Assembly: GCA_026826555.1 (NCBI GenBank)
Contig: JAKSZT010054570.1
Coordinates: forward strand, 1,872,947-1,936,946
DNA: 64,000 nucleotides
Direction of reading: 5' to 3'
DNA from: Tolypeutes matacus
Taxonomy: Eukaryota; Chordata; Mammalia; Cingulata; Chlamyphoridae
Positions 49,697 to 60,565 of the stretch are shown here, piece by piece; positions within the stretch are counted from its first letter, which is position 1, and every line of letters begins with the position of its first letter. The notes below the pieces were generated by a model. It worked only from the letters and a program-made list of their open reading frames with translations, searched no databases and was not told the DNA's origin. Position numbers and translations under genes: made by a program.

Positions 49697-50089
49697 GGAG
49701 TGAATGTGGCTCAAGCAATTGGGCACACTCCTCCCACATAGGAGGTACCAGGTTCGGTTCCTGGTGCCTCCTAAAGAAGACTAGCAAGACAGCAAGCTGA
49801 CACAAAGGACTGGTGTGGTGAGCTGAGGCAACGAGATGTTGCAACGAGCTGACGCAATGAGATGTCACAACGAGGAGACGCAACGAGAGACATAATAAGC
49901 AGGGAGCAGATGTGGCTCAAGCAATTGGGCGCCTCCCTCCCACATAAGAGGTCCTGGGTTCGGTTCCCAGTGCCTGCTAAAAGAAGACTAGCAGACACAG
50001 AGAGCAAACAACGAACAGACACAGAGAGCAGACAGTGAGCGCAAACAACAGAGGGGTGGGGGAATAAATAAATAAAAATCTTTAAAAAA
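49697..50089 (+). mobile_element. Dimeric DAS-type SINE with internal short tandem units
   Basis: The first tRNA-like unit is at 49698-49785 and the second at 49904-49985. Between them (about 49800-49890) are several diverged GAGCTGACGCAACGAGATGT-like units. The tail is GGAATAAATAAATAAAAATC. TACACTTTG flanks the element (about 49687 and 50090). Confidence 0.85.
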
Positions 50090-50494
50090 ATACACTTTGG
50101 CTATGTACTATTGTTAAGCTAAGATAGTTACACAATGCAGTCAGTGCCTAAAGTCCAGTGTTCAGTGTTACTGGATGAATGAATGGCCAGAGGTAAAGTT
50201 AATCCTTCCTAAATCCTATTTCTGAATAATTCTGTCTTTCAAGATGGAGATTTAATGAATAGAGCCATGTATGATAGGTTTTCTCAGTTGATTTTTTTCC
50301 TAGCCATCTTTTCTACCAGCTTTTGCATAATCATATGCTCTGTAAGAAATGTAGTTCATTTGTCAGAAAAAGAAAAGGGGTGGGGGAGGACCAGGTTTTG
50401 GTTCTCGGTTTTAATGATTGTGGCTATAACTATGAATATGCATCAAGTTTTTAAAAACAAGATTATAGAATTTCAGATTTTAAAAAGCACTTGG

Positions 50495-50676
50495 GGGAAG
50501 CGGCTGTGGCTCAATCAGTGGGGCTCCCGTTTACCATATGGGAGGCCCCGGGTTCGGTTCCCAGGGCCTCCTGGTGAAGGCAAGCCCGCCCACACGGCGC
50601 GGTTAGCTGACCCAGTGAGCACAAGCAGCAAGGGGGGGAGAAATGAATAAATAAATAAAAATCTTTAAAAAAAAAA
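50495..50676 (+). mobile_element. DAS SINE, full-length, with TSD
   Basis: Near-consensus; duplication AAAAAGCACTTGG at 50482-50494 and 50677-50689. Confidence 0.95.
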
Positions 50677-50689
50677 AAAAAGCACTTGG

Positions 50690-51807
50690 CCAGCAGTCCC
50701 AGATACAACATCTTTCAACTTCCAACTAAAATATTATTGAAGATCATAAAGATATGAAAATGCCCAATAATTCTGTAAAACTAAGATCAATGGACACCCA
50801 AGGCTCTATCTTGGAATCATCTTCAATAATATAAAATTCCAAGACTTAGGACTTGTATTGCCAGCTGGTCTGCAGGGGGCCTTGGCTCTTCATCCAATAG
50901 AGATAACAACTCTTTGAAAGCTACTGTGCAGCAAAAGGGGTAGGAAGACAAGGAGAGAGCATATGGGAAATGCATCTTCTCTGACAGCTCATGGCACCTA
51001 TGGACATGCTGGAGAAGTTAAAGAAGTGCCACCTCAAACAACGCTATTCTGGTCCAGCAGCTGAGGCTAAAATGGGAAAAATAAGGTCAATACACTTAAT
51101 TTTTCATAAAACTAAATTTATACATGTTTTTATATTCTGGAGTTATGGTCTCTTAATGATTTGAGTGCTAAAATGTCCTTTATTTCTTGAGATGACAGTA
51201 AGTGATAGTTAATCATTTTTTGAAATGGTCTTATATGACAACATAAGAAGTTGGTACCCCTTAAGTTGCTCCAAAAATTACTTTTGAAATTTTACTGGTG
51301 TGTGAAAGCCAAAATCTGAAACCAGTACGCCAGAAAACGGAGATTGAACAAGGAGCCTGATTTCGGCCTCATACTACAAAGATGATTCAGCTGATACACA
51401 TGGTCAGAGAATGGGGCCAAAGACAGTCCACACACACTTCTGTTGATGTAATGGATTCTGAAGATATCGCACTTGAACTGAAGGTAAATACGTGAGAGGA
51501 AATAAGGAGCATATGAAAAATTACTACAGGACAAGGAATAGGAGACATCCTGAAGAATATATATATTTTCAGGAAACTACTTGGCATCTTCAATGGAGGG
51601 TAAGAAGATATCTCTAAAACAGAAACAGAAATAAAACACTAAAGAATATAATCTATCACATAAATCCCTGATTTTAACAGCATATTGAGAAAACGCTAGT
51701 CCTGGGTTTCTTCTATTGAACGTCAACAATCTCACAAAACATCAACATCGGCCAAGGCCACTTTTGGACCATGATGGATCAAAACAAAAACAAGACCATT
51801 CCCAATG
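50690..51807. other. Unique or unrecognised intergenic sequence
   Basis: No gene or clear repeat was identified; AT-moderate DNA. Confidence 0.4.
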
Positions 51808-51896
51808 TACGTATTTACTCATCTGTGTTTACTTTTTAGTTATTAATTGTTTATATTTTCAATTATTAAATGTACAAAATAAAGTTAAAAAAAAAA
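51808..51896 (+). mobile_element. Short L1 3' terminus
   Basis: About 80 nt nearly identical to the L1 3'UTR end at 7112-7190 (CTCATCTGTGTTTACTTTTT; AATTATTAAATGTAC), with a poly(A) tail. It is severely 5'-truncated. Confidence 0.85.
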
Positions 51897-52078
51897 GCCA
51901 CTCCATAATCACGTCTGATAAAACATGAACATTGTCCAATTCAAACATCAACTCTCCCTAACTCCCCTAAGAGCCTCCTAATAAGAATGACAACTGCTTC
52001 TTTACCAATTATAGCTTTAGCCCAGCTAGTCTTTCCTCCCTATAGGTAAGATTTACTGAGCTACCCAGTCATAGGTAG

Positions 52079-52514
52079 TGTGGTGGTGAAGTTCCTGTGT
52101 CAACTTAGCCAGGTTATGGTGTCCAGTGGTTTGGTTAAGCAAGCCCTGCCCTGATTGCTACCATAAGGGATTCTCATGGCATCTATGGTTGATTACATCT
52201 ACAATCAACAAAGGAGACTGCCTGCAGCAATGAGAGAAGTCTCATCCCATCAACTGAAGGCCTTAAAAGGAGAACTGAGAATTTCGGCAGTCAGAAAGAA
52301 GAATTTCTATCTCCAGCCAGCCAGCTTCTCCTGGGGAATTCAACATCACCATCGAGTTCCCAACTTGTAGCCTGCCCTCCAGAACTCGGACTTGTCCATC
52401 CCCATGGTCACATGAGCCAATTCCTATAATAAATCTCATAATATTCACAGATATACGTATGTATGTATATATCCTGCCAATTTTGTTTCTCTGGAGAACC
52501 CTAACTAATACACA
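52079..52514 (+). mobile_element. LTR-like element, second family
   Basis: It begins TGTGGTGGTGAAGTTCCTG and ends GAGAACCCTAACTAATACACA, with AATAAATCTC near the 3' end. Flanks GGTAG (52074-52078) and GGAAG (52515-52519) may be a 5-bp duplication with one change. The layout is of a mammalian ERVL/MaLR-type LTR; no internal genes. Confidence 0.6.
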
Positions 52515-52799
52515 GGAAGTTGTGCCCATTTTCTGACAGAGCCAAATCCTGACGGAACCCTCATTTCCTTGTACCCTTCCAAAAATCACCCAACCAAAGC
52601 CAGAATCCCCTAAGAATTTTCTAACACCGTCTTCCAGAGACATCCCATGGTTCCCCATGTTATTTCTCCCTTCTGGCAACAATACACCCTACTTGTTCAA
52701 TTACAGAGTATTCTTGATAGACAACATGCTTAAGCAGGGAGTGACAAACGATTCTTCAACATGATAGAGAGTGTCTCCCTCTGGCAATAATGAAACAGT

Positions 52800-54130
52800 A
52801 GAGACTTTCTCATTAAGGTCAGAAATCAAACAGAGAATCTTGATATAACACCAAATCCCAGTATGGTTCTAGAAGTTCTAGCTAACGTAATCAGACAAGG
52901 AAAATAAGTAATAAATAAAAGCCCTGGGAAGGAAGAAACTCTGGTAATATTATTTTGAGTTGTATATATGTTACCACCATAAAAAGTTTTTTTTATTTTA
53001 AATGTAGTATAGCCACAGATATAAAACTGCCCAAGGAGAATCAGTTGGAAATTATTAGAACTAAGACTTTGATAAGATGATCTGTTACTAGTAAATATAA
53101 AACTCAAGAGTCTCCCACTATGTAAACTTCAAAATAGAATGACGAAATTTTCCATTTACAATAGGAACAAAACATCTGGGAATAAATGTAACAGGAAATT
53201 TCAGAGGAATAGAGCAGAATACTTCAATGAATGGCAAGACATACTATAAACTTAGGTAGAAAGCCTTCCTATTTTAATAGCAACTATTCTTTATAAATCA
53301 ATATATAAATTTAATAAAATTGTGGTTGAGTATATTAAAAAGAGGATGTTTCAAATAAGTGGGAAAAAATAAACTATTCAATACATGGGATTTGACAACT
53401 GGCTGGCTATTTAAAATTTTAACTTATACTTTATTTCAAGTAATATATAAAACTATTCAGCAGATTTAAATGTAAATAAACAAAAAATCCAAAAAGGAGA
53501 AAATATAGGTAAATAGTTATATAATCTTTGAGTGTGTGTTAAAAGTTATATAATCTTTTTTTTTTTTTTTTTAAGATTTTATTTATTTATTCATTTATCC
53601 CCCCCCTGCTACCCATGCCCGCTGGGTCAGCCAACCACGCCATGCGGGCGGGCCCGCCCCCACCAGGAGGGCCCGGGAACCGAACCCGGGGCCTCCCATA
53701 TGGTAAACGGGAGCCCCACTGATTGAGCCACAGCCGCCTCCCAAAAGTTATATAATCTTGAAGTTAGAATGACAACAAAGCAGAAACCATGTCAGAAAAG
53801 ATAAATTGATGTAAGAGTTAATTATGTAAAATTTAAATGTGAATGTCAATAAATAAAATTCAGTAGAAAATTAGAGGCAAACTAGGAAAAATGTGAAACA
53901 AAAATGATGTTAAAGTGGATAATATTTTAATAGGTAAATTTTATACATCCATATCTAAAATATGAACATACTAATATGAAAATCAGCAAAAAGCAGGATA
54001 CCACTTATCAACCATAAATTTGGGAACTATCTATAGGAACTATTAATACCCAGTGGTATCAGAGATGCTGAGAAACAGTAATTCTCATTAATTTTTGGTG
54101 GTATGATAAAGATGGGGGAAAGTAATTCAA
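52800..54130 (+). mobile_element. Old L1 ORF2 remnant
   Basis: Decayed L1 ORF2 phrases: GGTTCTAGAAGTTCTAGCTA, TTCCATTTACAATAGGAAC and GGAATAAATGTAAC. A DAS SINE (53558-53742) is inserted in it. Frames are broken throughout and boundaries approximate. Confidence 0.55.
53558..53742 (-). mobile_element. DAS SINE, full-length, with TSD
   Basis: Near-consensus in antisense; duplication AAAAGTTATATAATCTT at 53541-53557 and 53743-53759. Confidence 0.95.
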
Positions 54131-54147
54131 CAAAATGCTATCAGTGG

Positions 54148-54382
54148 GAAAGCAGATGTGGCTCAAGTGGTTGGGCTCCCGTTTACCATATGGGAGACCT
54201 CAGGTTCGATTCCTGGGGCCTCCTGGTGAAGGCAAGCCAGCTGCGACAGCCGGAGAGCTGGAGCACAAGATGATGCAACAAAGGGAGACACAAGCAGACA
54301 CAGAAAAACACACAGCAAATGGACACAGCGAGCACAAGCAGCAAAGGGGGGATAAATAAATAAATAAAATAAATCTTTTAAA
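54148..54382 (+). mobile_element. DAS SINE variant with a longer body, with TSD
   Basis: GGGAAAGCAGATGTGGCTCA head, an extended body with GCACAAGATGATGCAAC and AAGCAGACACAGAAAAAC, then GCAAAGGGGGGATAAATAAA. The imperfect duplication AAAATGCTATCAGTGG / AAAATGCTATCAATGG is at about 54132 and 54383. Confidence 0.9.
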
Positions 54383-54669
54383 AAAATGCTATCAATGGTT
54401 ATTTCTTTCTTTTCTTTTTAATTTACTTATCAATGTTATCTATAATAAAAATGTGGCAATAGTTTATAAATATTATATAAATAACATAACAACAAACATT
54501 TGTCAGGTTATTTGTAAAAATAGAACAAGATAAATATTGAGTTGAATTTGTTTCCCAAAATTACTTATTTTAAATTCAGCTTGTGTGCCACGGCCCTCCT
54601 CAATACCATCTCTGCCACTACCAAATCACTGGTTTGGAAAAGAAATTTTCAATTTAATTAACTCAACAA

Positions 54670-54690
54670 TAATATATATATATATATATA
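54670..54690. repeat. (AT)n microsatellite
   Basis: About ten AT units. Confidence 0.9.
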
Positions 54691-54769
54691 CGTTTAATTT
54701 TATATATATTAAAACAAAGAAGGAAACATAAAACACTCAAGAATACTGAGTTATTGCAAATGCTGTTCT

Positions 54770-56162
54770 AAATTACTTTCAAAGCTCCCCATAAAACTAA
54801 ATATAAAAGCTAAAACTATAAAACTCTTAGAAGAAAACATAGAGAAACATCTTTAGGACCTTGTATTAGGTCATGGAGTCTTAGTCTATACCAGAAGTAT
54901 GAGCAGCAAAAGAAAAAATAAACTGGGCTTCATCAAAATTAATAACCTTTGTGCATCAAAAAGCATTATCAAGGGAAGCGGCTGTGGCTCAATCAGTAGG
55001 GCTCCCGTTTACCATATGGGAGGCCCCGGGTTCGGTTCCCAGGGCCTCCTGGTGAAGGCAAGCCTGCCGGTGTGGCGTGGTTAGCTGACCCAGCGAGCAC
55101 AAGCAGCAAGGGGGGGATGAATGAATAAATAAATAAAAATCTTTAAAAATTAAAAATTAAAAAAAAAAAGCATTATCAAGAAAGTGGGGGAAAAAACCTA
55201 CAGAAAGGGAGAAAATATTTGGAAACCATATATCTGATAAGGGTTTAATATCCAGAATACACAAAGAACTCCTACAACTCAACAACAAAAAGACAACCCA
55301 ATTAAAAATGTGACAAGGGCTTGAATAGACATTTTCCCACACAAGATATATAAAAGGCCAATAAACACATGAAAAGGTCCTCACCATCATTAGCCAGCAG
55401 GGAAATACAAAACAAAACCACAATGAGATACCACTTCACACCTAGGAGAATGGCTATTATTTAAAAAACAGAAAATAGCAAGTGCTTGTGAGAATGTAGA
55501 GAAATAAGAACCCTTGTACATTGTTGGTGAGAATGTAAAATGATGCAGCCACTGTATATCACTTTGATAGGTCCTCAAAAAATTAAATATAGAACTACCA
55601 TATGACCTGGTAATAGCACATCTTAGATATATACCCAAAAGAATTTTTTTTAAAAAAGACTCAGATATTTGTACACCAATATTTGGAGAAGCATTATTCA
55701 CAATAGCCAAAAGATGAAAGCAACCCAAGTGTCTTTCAACAGATGAACAGATAAACAAAATATGGTATATACAGATACACAATGGAATATTATTTAGTTG
55801 TAAAAAGGAATAAAGTTCTGATACATGCTACAACATGGATGATCCTTGAAGACATCATGTTGAGTGAAATAAGCCAGACACAAATGGACAGATATTGTGT
55901 GATTCCACGTACATGGAATAAATAGAATATGCAAATTCATAGAGATAGAAAGTAGAGTACGGTTTACCAGACAGGGGAGGCAGGGGTGTATCGGAAATTA
56001 ATGTACAATGCACCCAAAACATTTAGGGTGATGTAAATGTTTTGGTAATGCATGGGTGAGGATAACACAACATTATGAATGTGATTAATCTCATTGAATT
56101 GTATGCTTTGGAGTGGTTGAGATGGGAAAGCTTATTTTGTATTTATGTTATAATTTTTAAAA
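54770..56162 (+). mobile_element. L1 ORF2 tail and 3' end, split by a DAS SINE
   Basis: Runs from AAACTCTTAGAAGAAAACAT through CAATGAGATACCACTTCACA and CAATGGAATATTATTTAGTT to GAATTGTATGCTTTGGAG and an A-rich end. It is the longest ORF2-tail copy in the window; frames are broken. Confidence 0.85.
54974..55164 (+). mobile_element. DAS SINE, full-length, nested in L1
   Basis: Near-consensus; duplication AAAAAGCATTATCAAG at 54958-54973 and 55165-55180. Confidence 0.95.
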
Positions 56163-56361
56163 AGAGACAGACAAAATAGACAATGGCAATTAAACACAAT
56201 ACATGATCCTGGGCTGGTTCTACTAACGGGGGAGAAAATGCCCACAAAGACATTATGGGACAAGTGAAAATATTAGAATACAGACTGTATGTTTTATATC
56301 GATGTTAAATTTCTTGGATGGACTTGGTAACCACTTATTGTGGTTACATAAGTGAATATCC

Positions 56362-56467
56362 CTTTTTTTTTTTTTTTTTTTTTTTAACCGGGAAGTCCCG
56401 GGGATCAAACCCGGGTCCCTCCATATGGGAGACAGACACCCAACCATTTGAGCCACATCCATCCCCC
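56362..56467 (-). mobile_element. DAS-type SINE, short form with TSD
   Basis: Antisense tRNA-like head (GATGGATGTGGCTCAAATGG on the minus strand; GGGTTTGATCCCCGGGAC) with a T-run; TGAATATCC at 56353-56361 and 56468-56476. Confidence 0.85.
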
Positions 56468-56555
56468 TGAATATCCTTGTTCTTAGGAAATTTACATGGG
56501 CGTATTAAGTGTTAAAGGAGCAGGATGTATGGAATCTAATCTTGAATGTTTAAAA

Positions 56556-56578
56556 GATAGATATTGGATAGATAGATG

Positions 56579-56649
<71 letters not shown>

Positions 56650-56659
56650 NNNNNNNNNN

Positions 56660-56706
<47 letters not shown>

Positions 56707-56720
56707 GATAGATAGATAGA
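56556..56720. repeat. (GATA)n microsatellite, spanning an assembly gap
   Basis: More than 30 GATA units, interrupted by ten Ns at 56650-56659; true length unknown. Confidence 0.95.
56650..56659. other. Assembly gap (10 N) inside the GATA array
   Basis: Ten Ns within a tandem repeat. This is a typical place for an assembly break. Confidence 0.95.
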
Positions 56721-57318
56721 GAATTATGTAACAAAAGTGGCAAAATGTTAAAAGTTGGTAAATCTGGGTCTCTGGGTGGGGGATATATTGGAGTTCTCTG
56801 TATTGCTCGTCTTATTTTTGCCACATTCCTGTAAGTTTTAAATTACTTCAAAATAAAATGTTTTTAAAAAGCAAGAACTTGAACAGACATTTCTCCAAAG
56901 AAGATATGCAAATGGCCAATAAGCACATGAAGAGCTGCTCAAGATCATTTGGCATTAGGGAAATGCAAATCAAAACTATAATGAGATGCCACTTCATACG
57001 CACTAGGATGGCTGTTGTTATAAAAACAAAATAATGAGAGTTGGGGAGGATGCTGAGAAATAGAAACCCTAGTATTGTTGGTGGGGAGGTAAAATGGTGC
57101 AGTATTGTGGAAATTGGCTGTTCCTCAAAAAGTTAAGTTATAGGGGACCCTGACCCAATAAAGATAATGAGTGAGATGCTTCAGGGCTCCATTCCCCCAC
57201 AGAAGCTTTGAACAACCAGTAAAAATTGGCAGAAGCCCCTTCCTCAAAGCTCCAAAAAAAAAAACAGTTAAAGGACTGCAGTAACTGGGCAAGAGGTGAA
57301 TCAAGAAAAAGGCAACTT

Positions 57319-57330
57319 AAAAGTGGCAGG
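57319..57330. repeat. Left target-site duplication of the U6-HSP90AB1 chimera
   Basis: AAAAGTGGCAGG directly precedes U6 nucleotide 1. The matching copy, with one change, follows the poly(A) at 57771-57782. Confidence 0.85.
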
Positions 57331-57437
57331 GTGCCCGCTTTGGCAGCACATATACTAACATTGGAACAATACAGAGAAAGCTAGCGTGGTCCCTGTGCAA
57401 GGGTGACACGCAAATTCGTGAAGTGGTTTATATTTTT
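57331..57437 (+). pseudogene. U6 snRNA part of a chimeric retropseudogene
   Basis: This is a full-length (107 nt) copy of U6 spliceosomal RNA, from GTGCCCGCTT to its terminal five Ts. It differs from the U6 I remember at about 15 positions, mostly transitions. The ACAGAGA box is intact, but neighbouring catalytic-core bases are changed. No U6 promoter elements were seen upstream; the 12 bp before it are a target-site duplication. It is fused directly to HSP90AB1 3' sequence, so it arrived by retroposition and is not a functional U6 gene. Confidence 0.93.
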
Positions 57438-57770
57438 ATCCAGTGCTACTGTTCCTGATGAGATCCCCCCTCTTGAGGGTGATGAAGATGCATCTCACAT
57501 GAAAGAAGTGAATTAGGAGTTTCTGTCCACAAACCTTGTACCCACTGTATCGTGTCCCCATGGCTCCCACAGTGGCCTCAGGGGCCCTGCCCAACCTGGC
57601 TCCATCTGCTGGTATCTAGTGGGGTTTTTCCCTGCTCCTGTCCTAGTGTCTAAGGAAGGATACAGGGGCCTTGAGCACCATCCTGTTTGACAATGGGATT
57701 GGTTTTTTTGTTTGTTTTGTTCTAAAATTGAAGTTAGCAAAATAAAGATGTAGTTTTATTAAAAAAAAAA
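57438..57770 (+). pseudogene. HSP90AB1: HSP90AB1 3'-end part of the U6 chimeric retropseudogene
   Basis: Directly after U6, 25 codons (57439-57513) read [15 protein letters not shown] in their middle and end HMKEVN before TAG (57514-57516). This is the C-terminus of cytosolic HSP90-beta, whose normal end is the MEEVD co-chaperone docking motif, here degraded. About 240 nt resembling the HSP90AB1 3'UTR follow, then AATAAA at 57741 and poly(A) from 57761. The 12-bp repeat flanking the whole unit (57319-57330 and 57771-57782, one mismatch) shows that U6 and mRNA parts integrated together. It has no start codon and no chaperone domain, so it is a dead processed copy. Confidence 0.88.
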
Positions 57771-57782
57771 AAAAGTGGTAGG
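57771..57782. repeat. Right target-site duplication of the U6-HSP90AB1 chimera
   Basis: AAAAGTGGTAGG follows the poly(A) tail and matches 57319-57330 at 11 of 12 positions. Confidence 0.85.
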
Positions 57783-58351
57783 ATTTGGTGGTGCCCTGGC
57801 TGTCCCCTCCCCAACCCTCACAGGCTCAGGGCAGAGGCAGCCCACACTCCCAGGGTGGATCCCTGATCCCAGTTCCAGAGTAACGGAGCAGAGTAAGCCT
57901 CATGTACATACTGGGCACATGAATGTTTGGCCCAATCTCTCTGGTGGTGGCTGAGGAATTCGCCGTACCAGAACTTGCCCTGCATGTAGAAGGCAGCTTG
58001 TAGGACTTTCCTACAGAATGCTGTGGGAGAGCATTCAAGTTATGCTGCCTGGAACAAGGGACTGCTGACTGTAAGATACACAGGGTAATGCCTGGGCCAT
58101 GAGGAAACTGTTTCCCAGGGAAAAGTGGACATTCAGAATCATATAAATGGAGGAATTCCTAGGGCCACACATGCATGCCCAAGACAAGATATAAGATACA
58201 AGATCAGGGCAGTCCCTATACTTTGGCCTTAAGCTAGTATCTAAGCTGCACCTAAGGTAGTTATATAAGAGAATATCCTGGTTCTTAGGAAATGTACATG
58301 GCAGTGTTAAGTGTTCAAGGTGTACTTACACTAAAGTGTTCAGAAAATGGA

Positions 58352-58462
58352 TTGATAGATAGGCAGGCAGGCAGACAGACAGACAGGTGGATGGATGGAT
58401 GGATGGATGGATGGATGGATGGATGGATGGATGGATGGATGGATAGATGGATGGATAGATGG
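58352..58462. repeat. Compound GATA/GGCA/GACA/GGAT microsatellite in an L1 3'UTR
   Basis: Successive tracts of GATA, GGCA, GACA and a long GGAT array occupy the same place in the L1 3'UTR as the GATA array at 56556. Confidence 0.95.
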
Positions 58463-58757
58463 AAGAAGATGGCAATAATGTGGCAAAAAGTTAAAATTGG
58501 AGTTTCTGAGTACCTGGGGTGTGAGTTATGTAGGAGTTCTTGGTATGGGGTTTATATAATTTTTGTAACCATCTTGTAGGTTTGAAAGTATTTCAAAATA
58601 ATAGGTTAAAAAAAGTTAAGCATAGAATTATGATATGATTTAGCAATTCTACTCCTTAATATATATCCAAGAGAATTGAAAACTTATGTTCAAATTAAAA
58701 CTTGTGGACATATGTTCATAGCAGCATTGTTCATACTTAGTCAAAAAGTGGAAACAG

Positions 58758-58935
58758 GGAAGCAGCTATGGCTCAATCAGTGGGGCTCCCGTTTACCATA
58801 TGGGAGGCCCCGGGTTCGGTTCCCGGGGCCTCCTGGTGGGGGCAGGCCCGCCCGCACGGCGTGGTTAGCTGACCCAGCGAGCACAAGCAGCAAGGGGGGG
58901 ATGGATGAATAAATAAATAAAATCTTTAAAAAAAA
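58758..58935 (+). mobile_element. DAS SINE, full-length, nested in L1
   Basis: Near-consensus; duplication AAAAAGTGGAAACAG at 58743-58757 and 58936-58950. Confidence 0.95.
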
Positions 58936-59642
58936 AAAAAGTGGAAACAGCCCAAATGGCCATAAACTGAAGAAAGGATAAACAAAATGTGGTAGAGCCA
59001 TACAATGGAATATTATTATCATTACAAAGAAGTATTGGCACATGCTGCAAACATAGATGAACCTTGAAAACATTACGATAAGTGAAAGAAGCCAATCCCA
59101 AAAGAGCACATATTGTAAGTTTCCATTTACATTCAATGCCTGGAATAGGAAAATCATAGCGATAGAAAGTAGATGCGTGGTTGCCAGGAGCTTAGGGGAG
59201 GTGGAAAGAGAGAGTGGCTGTTAAGTGGGTACAGTGTTTCCTTTGGGGGATGAAAATGTTCTGGAATTAGATAGTGGTAACAGTTGCTCAACACTGTGAA
59301 TGTATTAAAAGCAAATAAATTGTGCACTTTAAAAAGGTTAAATGGTTTTGTGAGATATGAATATGATTAAGTATTTTTCTGTCTTCATTTTTTACATCAA
59401 TAAGGAGACCTTGACTATGCCGTTTAATCTTTGTTCGTCTGTGTATCTTTCTGAACACTAGAAGAAAAATTGAATTTTTTGTTGGAATTAGATGAGCTAA
59501 AAGTGCCTGGACAGAACTTTTCAGGTGTAATGCTTCCATAACTTGATGTTATTTTATTTTTCGAATTGGAAGAAAAGTTTTTAAAACAGTTAAATGATGA
59601 ATTTTATGTTATATGAATTTTACATCAATTAGAAAAAAAAAA

Positions 59643-59684
59643 TGAAAGGAAGGAAGGGAGGGAGGGGAAGAGGAAGGAAGGAAA
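59643..59684. repeat. (GGAA)n repeat
   Basis: GGAA/GGGA units just after the L1 tail. Confidence 0.85.
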
Positions 59685-60123
59685 CAGCTAGGGACAGTAG
59701 TTTTTTGTTTTTCCCAGTATCTAGTGGAAACGGGTACAAGGTGCCTTAGAGATCCCTCGTCCAGACCCCTTGGTCCCTCGAGCCTGATGTTAGGGGATGA
59801 TGCAGGCAATGAAAGGCAGAGCCAGGACTGCAAGCTGGCGGCCCCGACACCCAGCCCACAGTTCCTTCCTGTCTGATTCAGAGAGCTGCCTCTGAATCAG
59901 AGCCCACCTTCCAGACCAGGTGGTTCCCCTTCAAGGCAGTACTCTACTTTTGTTTGGCTTTAGGTCTGTGCTGCCAGGCTTTACCCCAGCCTGCAACCAG
60001 CTAAACTCAAGGTCCATCCGTCACACCTGCCAAAGCTCTTATTGATGACTCCTGCGTTATGTGCTTGCAGTTTGATTTCTATCAAGTGGAAAAATCACAT
60101 TGTCATCACATTGTCCTCATCTT
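59685..60123. other. Unique intergenic sequence
   Basis: No gene or repeat was recognised. Confidence 0.4.
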
Positions 60124-60139
60124 AGAAAAGCATGCCATT

Positions 60140-60323
60140 GGGAAGCAGCTGTGGCTCAATCAGTAGGGCTCCCGTTTACCATATGGGAGGCCCTGGGTTC
60201 AGTTCCCGGGGCCTCCTGGTGAAGGCAGGCCCGCCCGCGCGGCGTGGTTAGCTGATCCAGCGAGCGCAAGCAGCAAGGGGGGGATAAATGAATAAATAAA
60301 AAATCTTTAAAACAAAAAAAAAA
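60140..60323 (+). mobile_element. DAS SINE, full-length, with TSD
   Basis: Near-consensus; duplication AGAAAAGCATGCCATT at 60124-60139 and 60324-60339. Confidence 0.95.
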
Positions 60324-60565
60324 AGAAAAGCATGCCATTCATATGCTCAGAGTTGGCCTCTGTCCCAGTGATATTTGAAGACTCTTGTTTTGAAAAAACA
60401 AACGATGGACCAAATATCAGCAGCTTAGGGCACATTCATAAAAGCAAACAGACAGTCCTTTTTATAAATGGCCTCAAAAAGTACATTACAGGCACGTATC
60501 CCCTGCAGCACGGCTCACACCCATGCCTCAGGTGCATACATATCTCATTTCCAGTTTTGTTTCTT

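Larger units (their letters stand above)
56163..56868 (+). mobile_element. L1M-type 3'UTR with internal GATA microsatellite
   Basis: GGCAATTAAACACAATACAT, TTGTTCTTAGGAAATTTACA, then the GATA array, AAGTGGCAAAATGTTAAAAG and TTAAATTACTTCAAAATAAA. It is the same 3'UTR type as 58230-58609. Confidence 0.75.
57144..58609 (+). mobile_element. L1-like insertion carrying the U6-HSP90AB1 chimera
   Basis: It interrupts an L1: AAAAAGTTAAGTTATAG before it (57127-57143) is echoed by AAAAAGTTAAGCATAG after it (about 58610-58625). Its 3' part (58230-58609) has the L1M 3'UTR form, with TTTGAAAGTATTTCAAAATA. The 5' part (57144-57318 and 57783-58229) is an unrecognised, possibly L1 5'-region or 3'UTR sequence. 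Confidence 0.55.
56869..59632 (+). mobile_element. L1 3' end, host of nested insertions
   Basis: ORF2-tail sequence at 56869-57143 (CATTTCTCCAAAGAAGATAT; AATGAGATGCCACTTCATAC) resumes at about 58610 (AAGTTAAGCATAGAATTATG), continuing to 59345 and perhaps to 59632 (AATGATGAATTTTATGTTAT). The insertion at 57144-58609 and a DAS SINE at 58758 split it. 59346-59580 may be a further insertion. Confidence 0.7.

Noticed and set aside
57331..57437. Functional U6 gene
   Set aside because: About 15 changes, no U6 promoter elements seen upstream, and fusion to an mRNA copy between target duplications.
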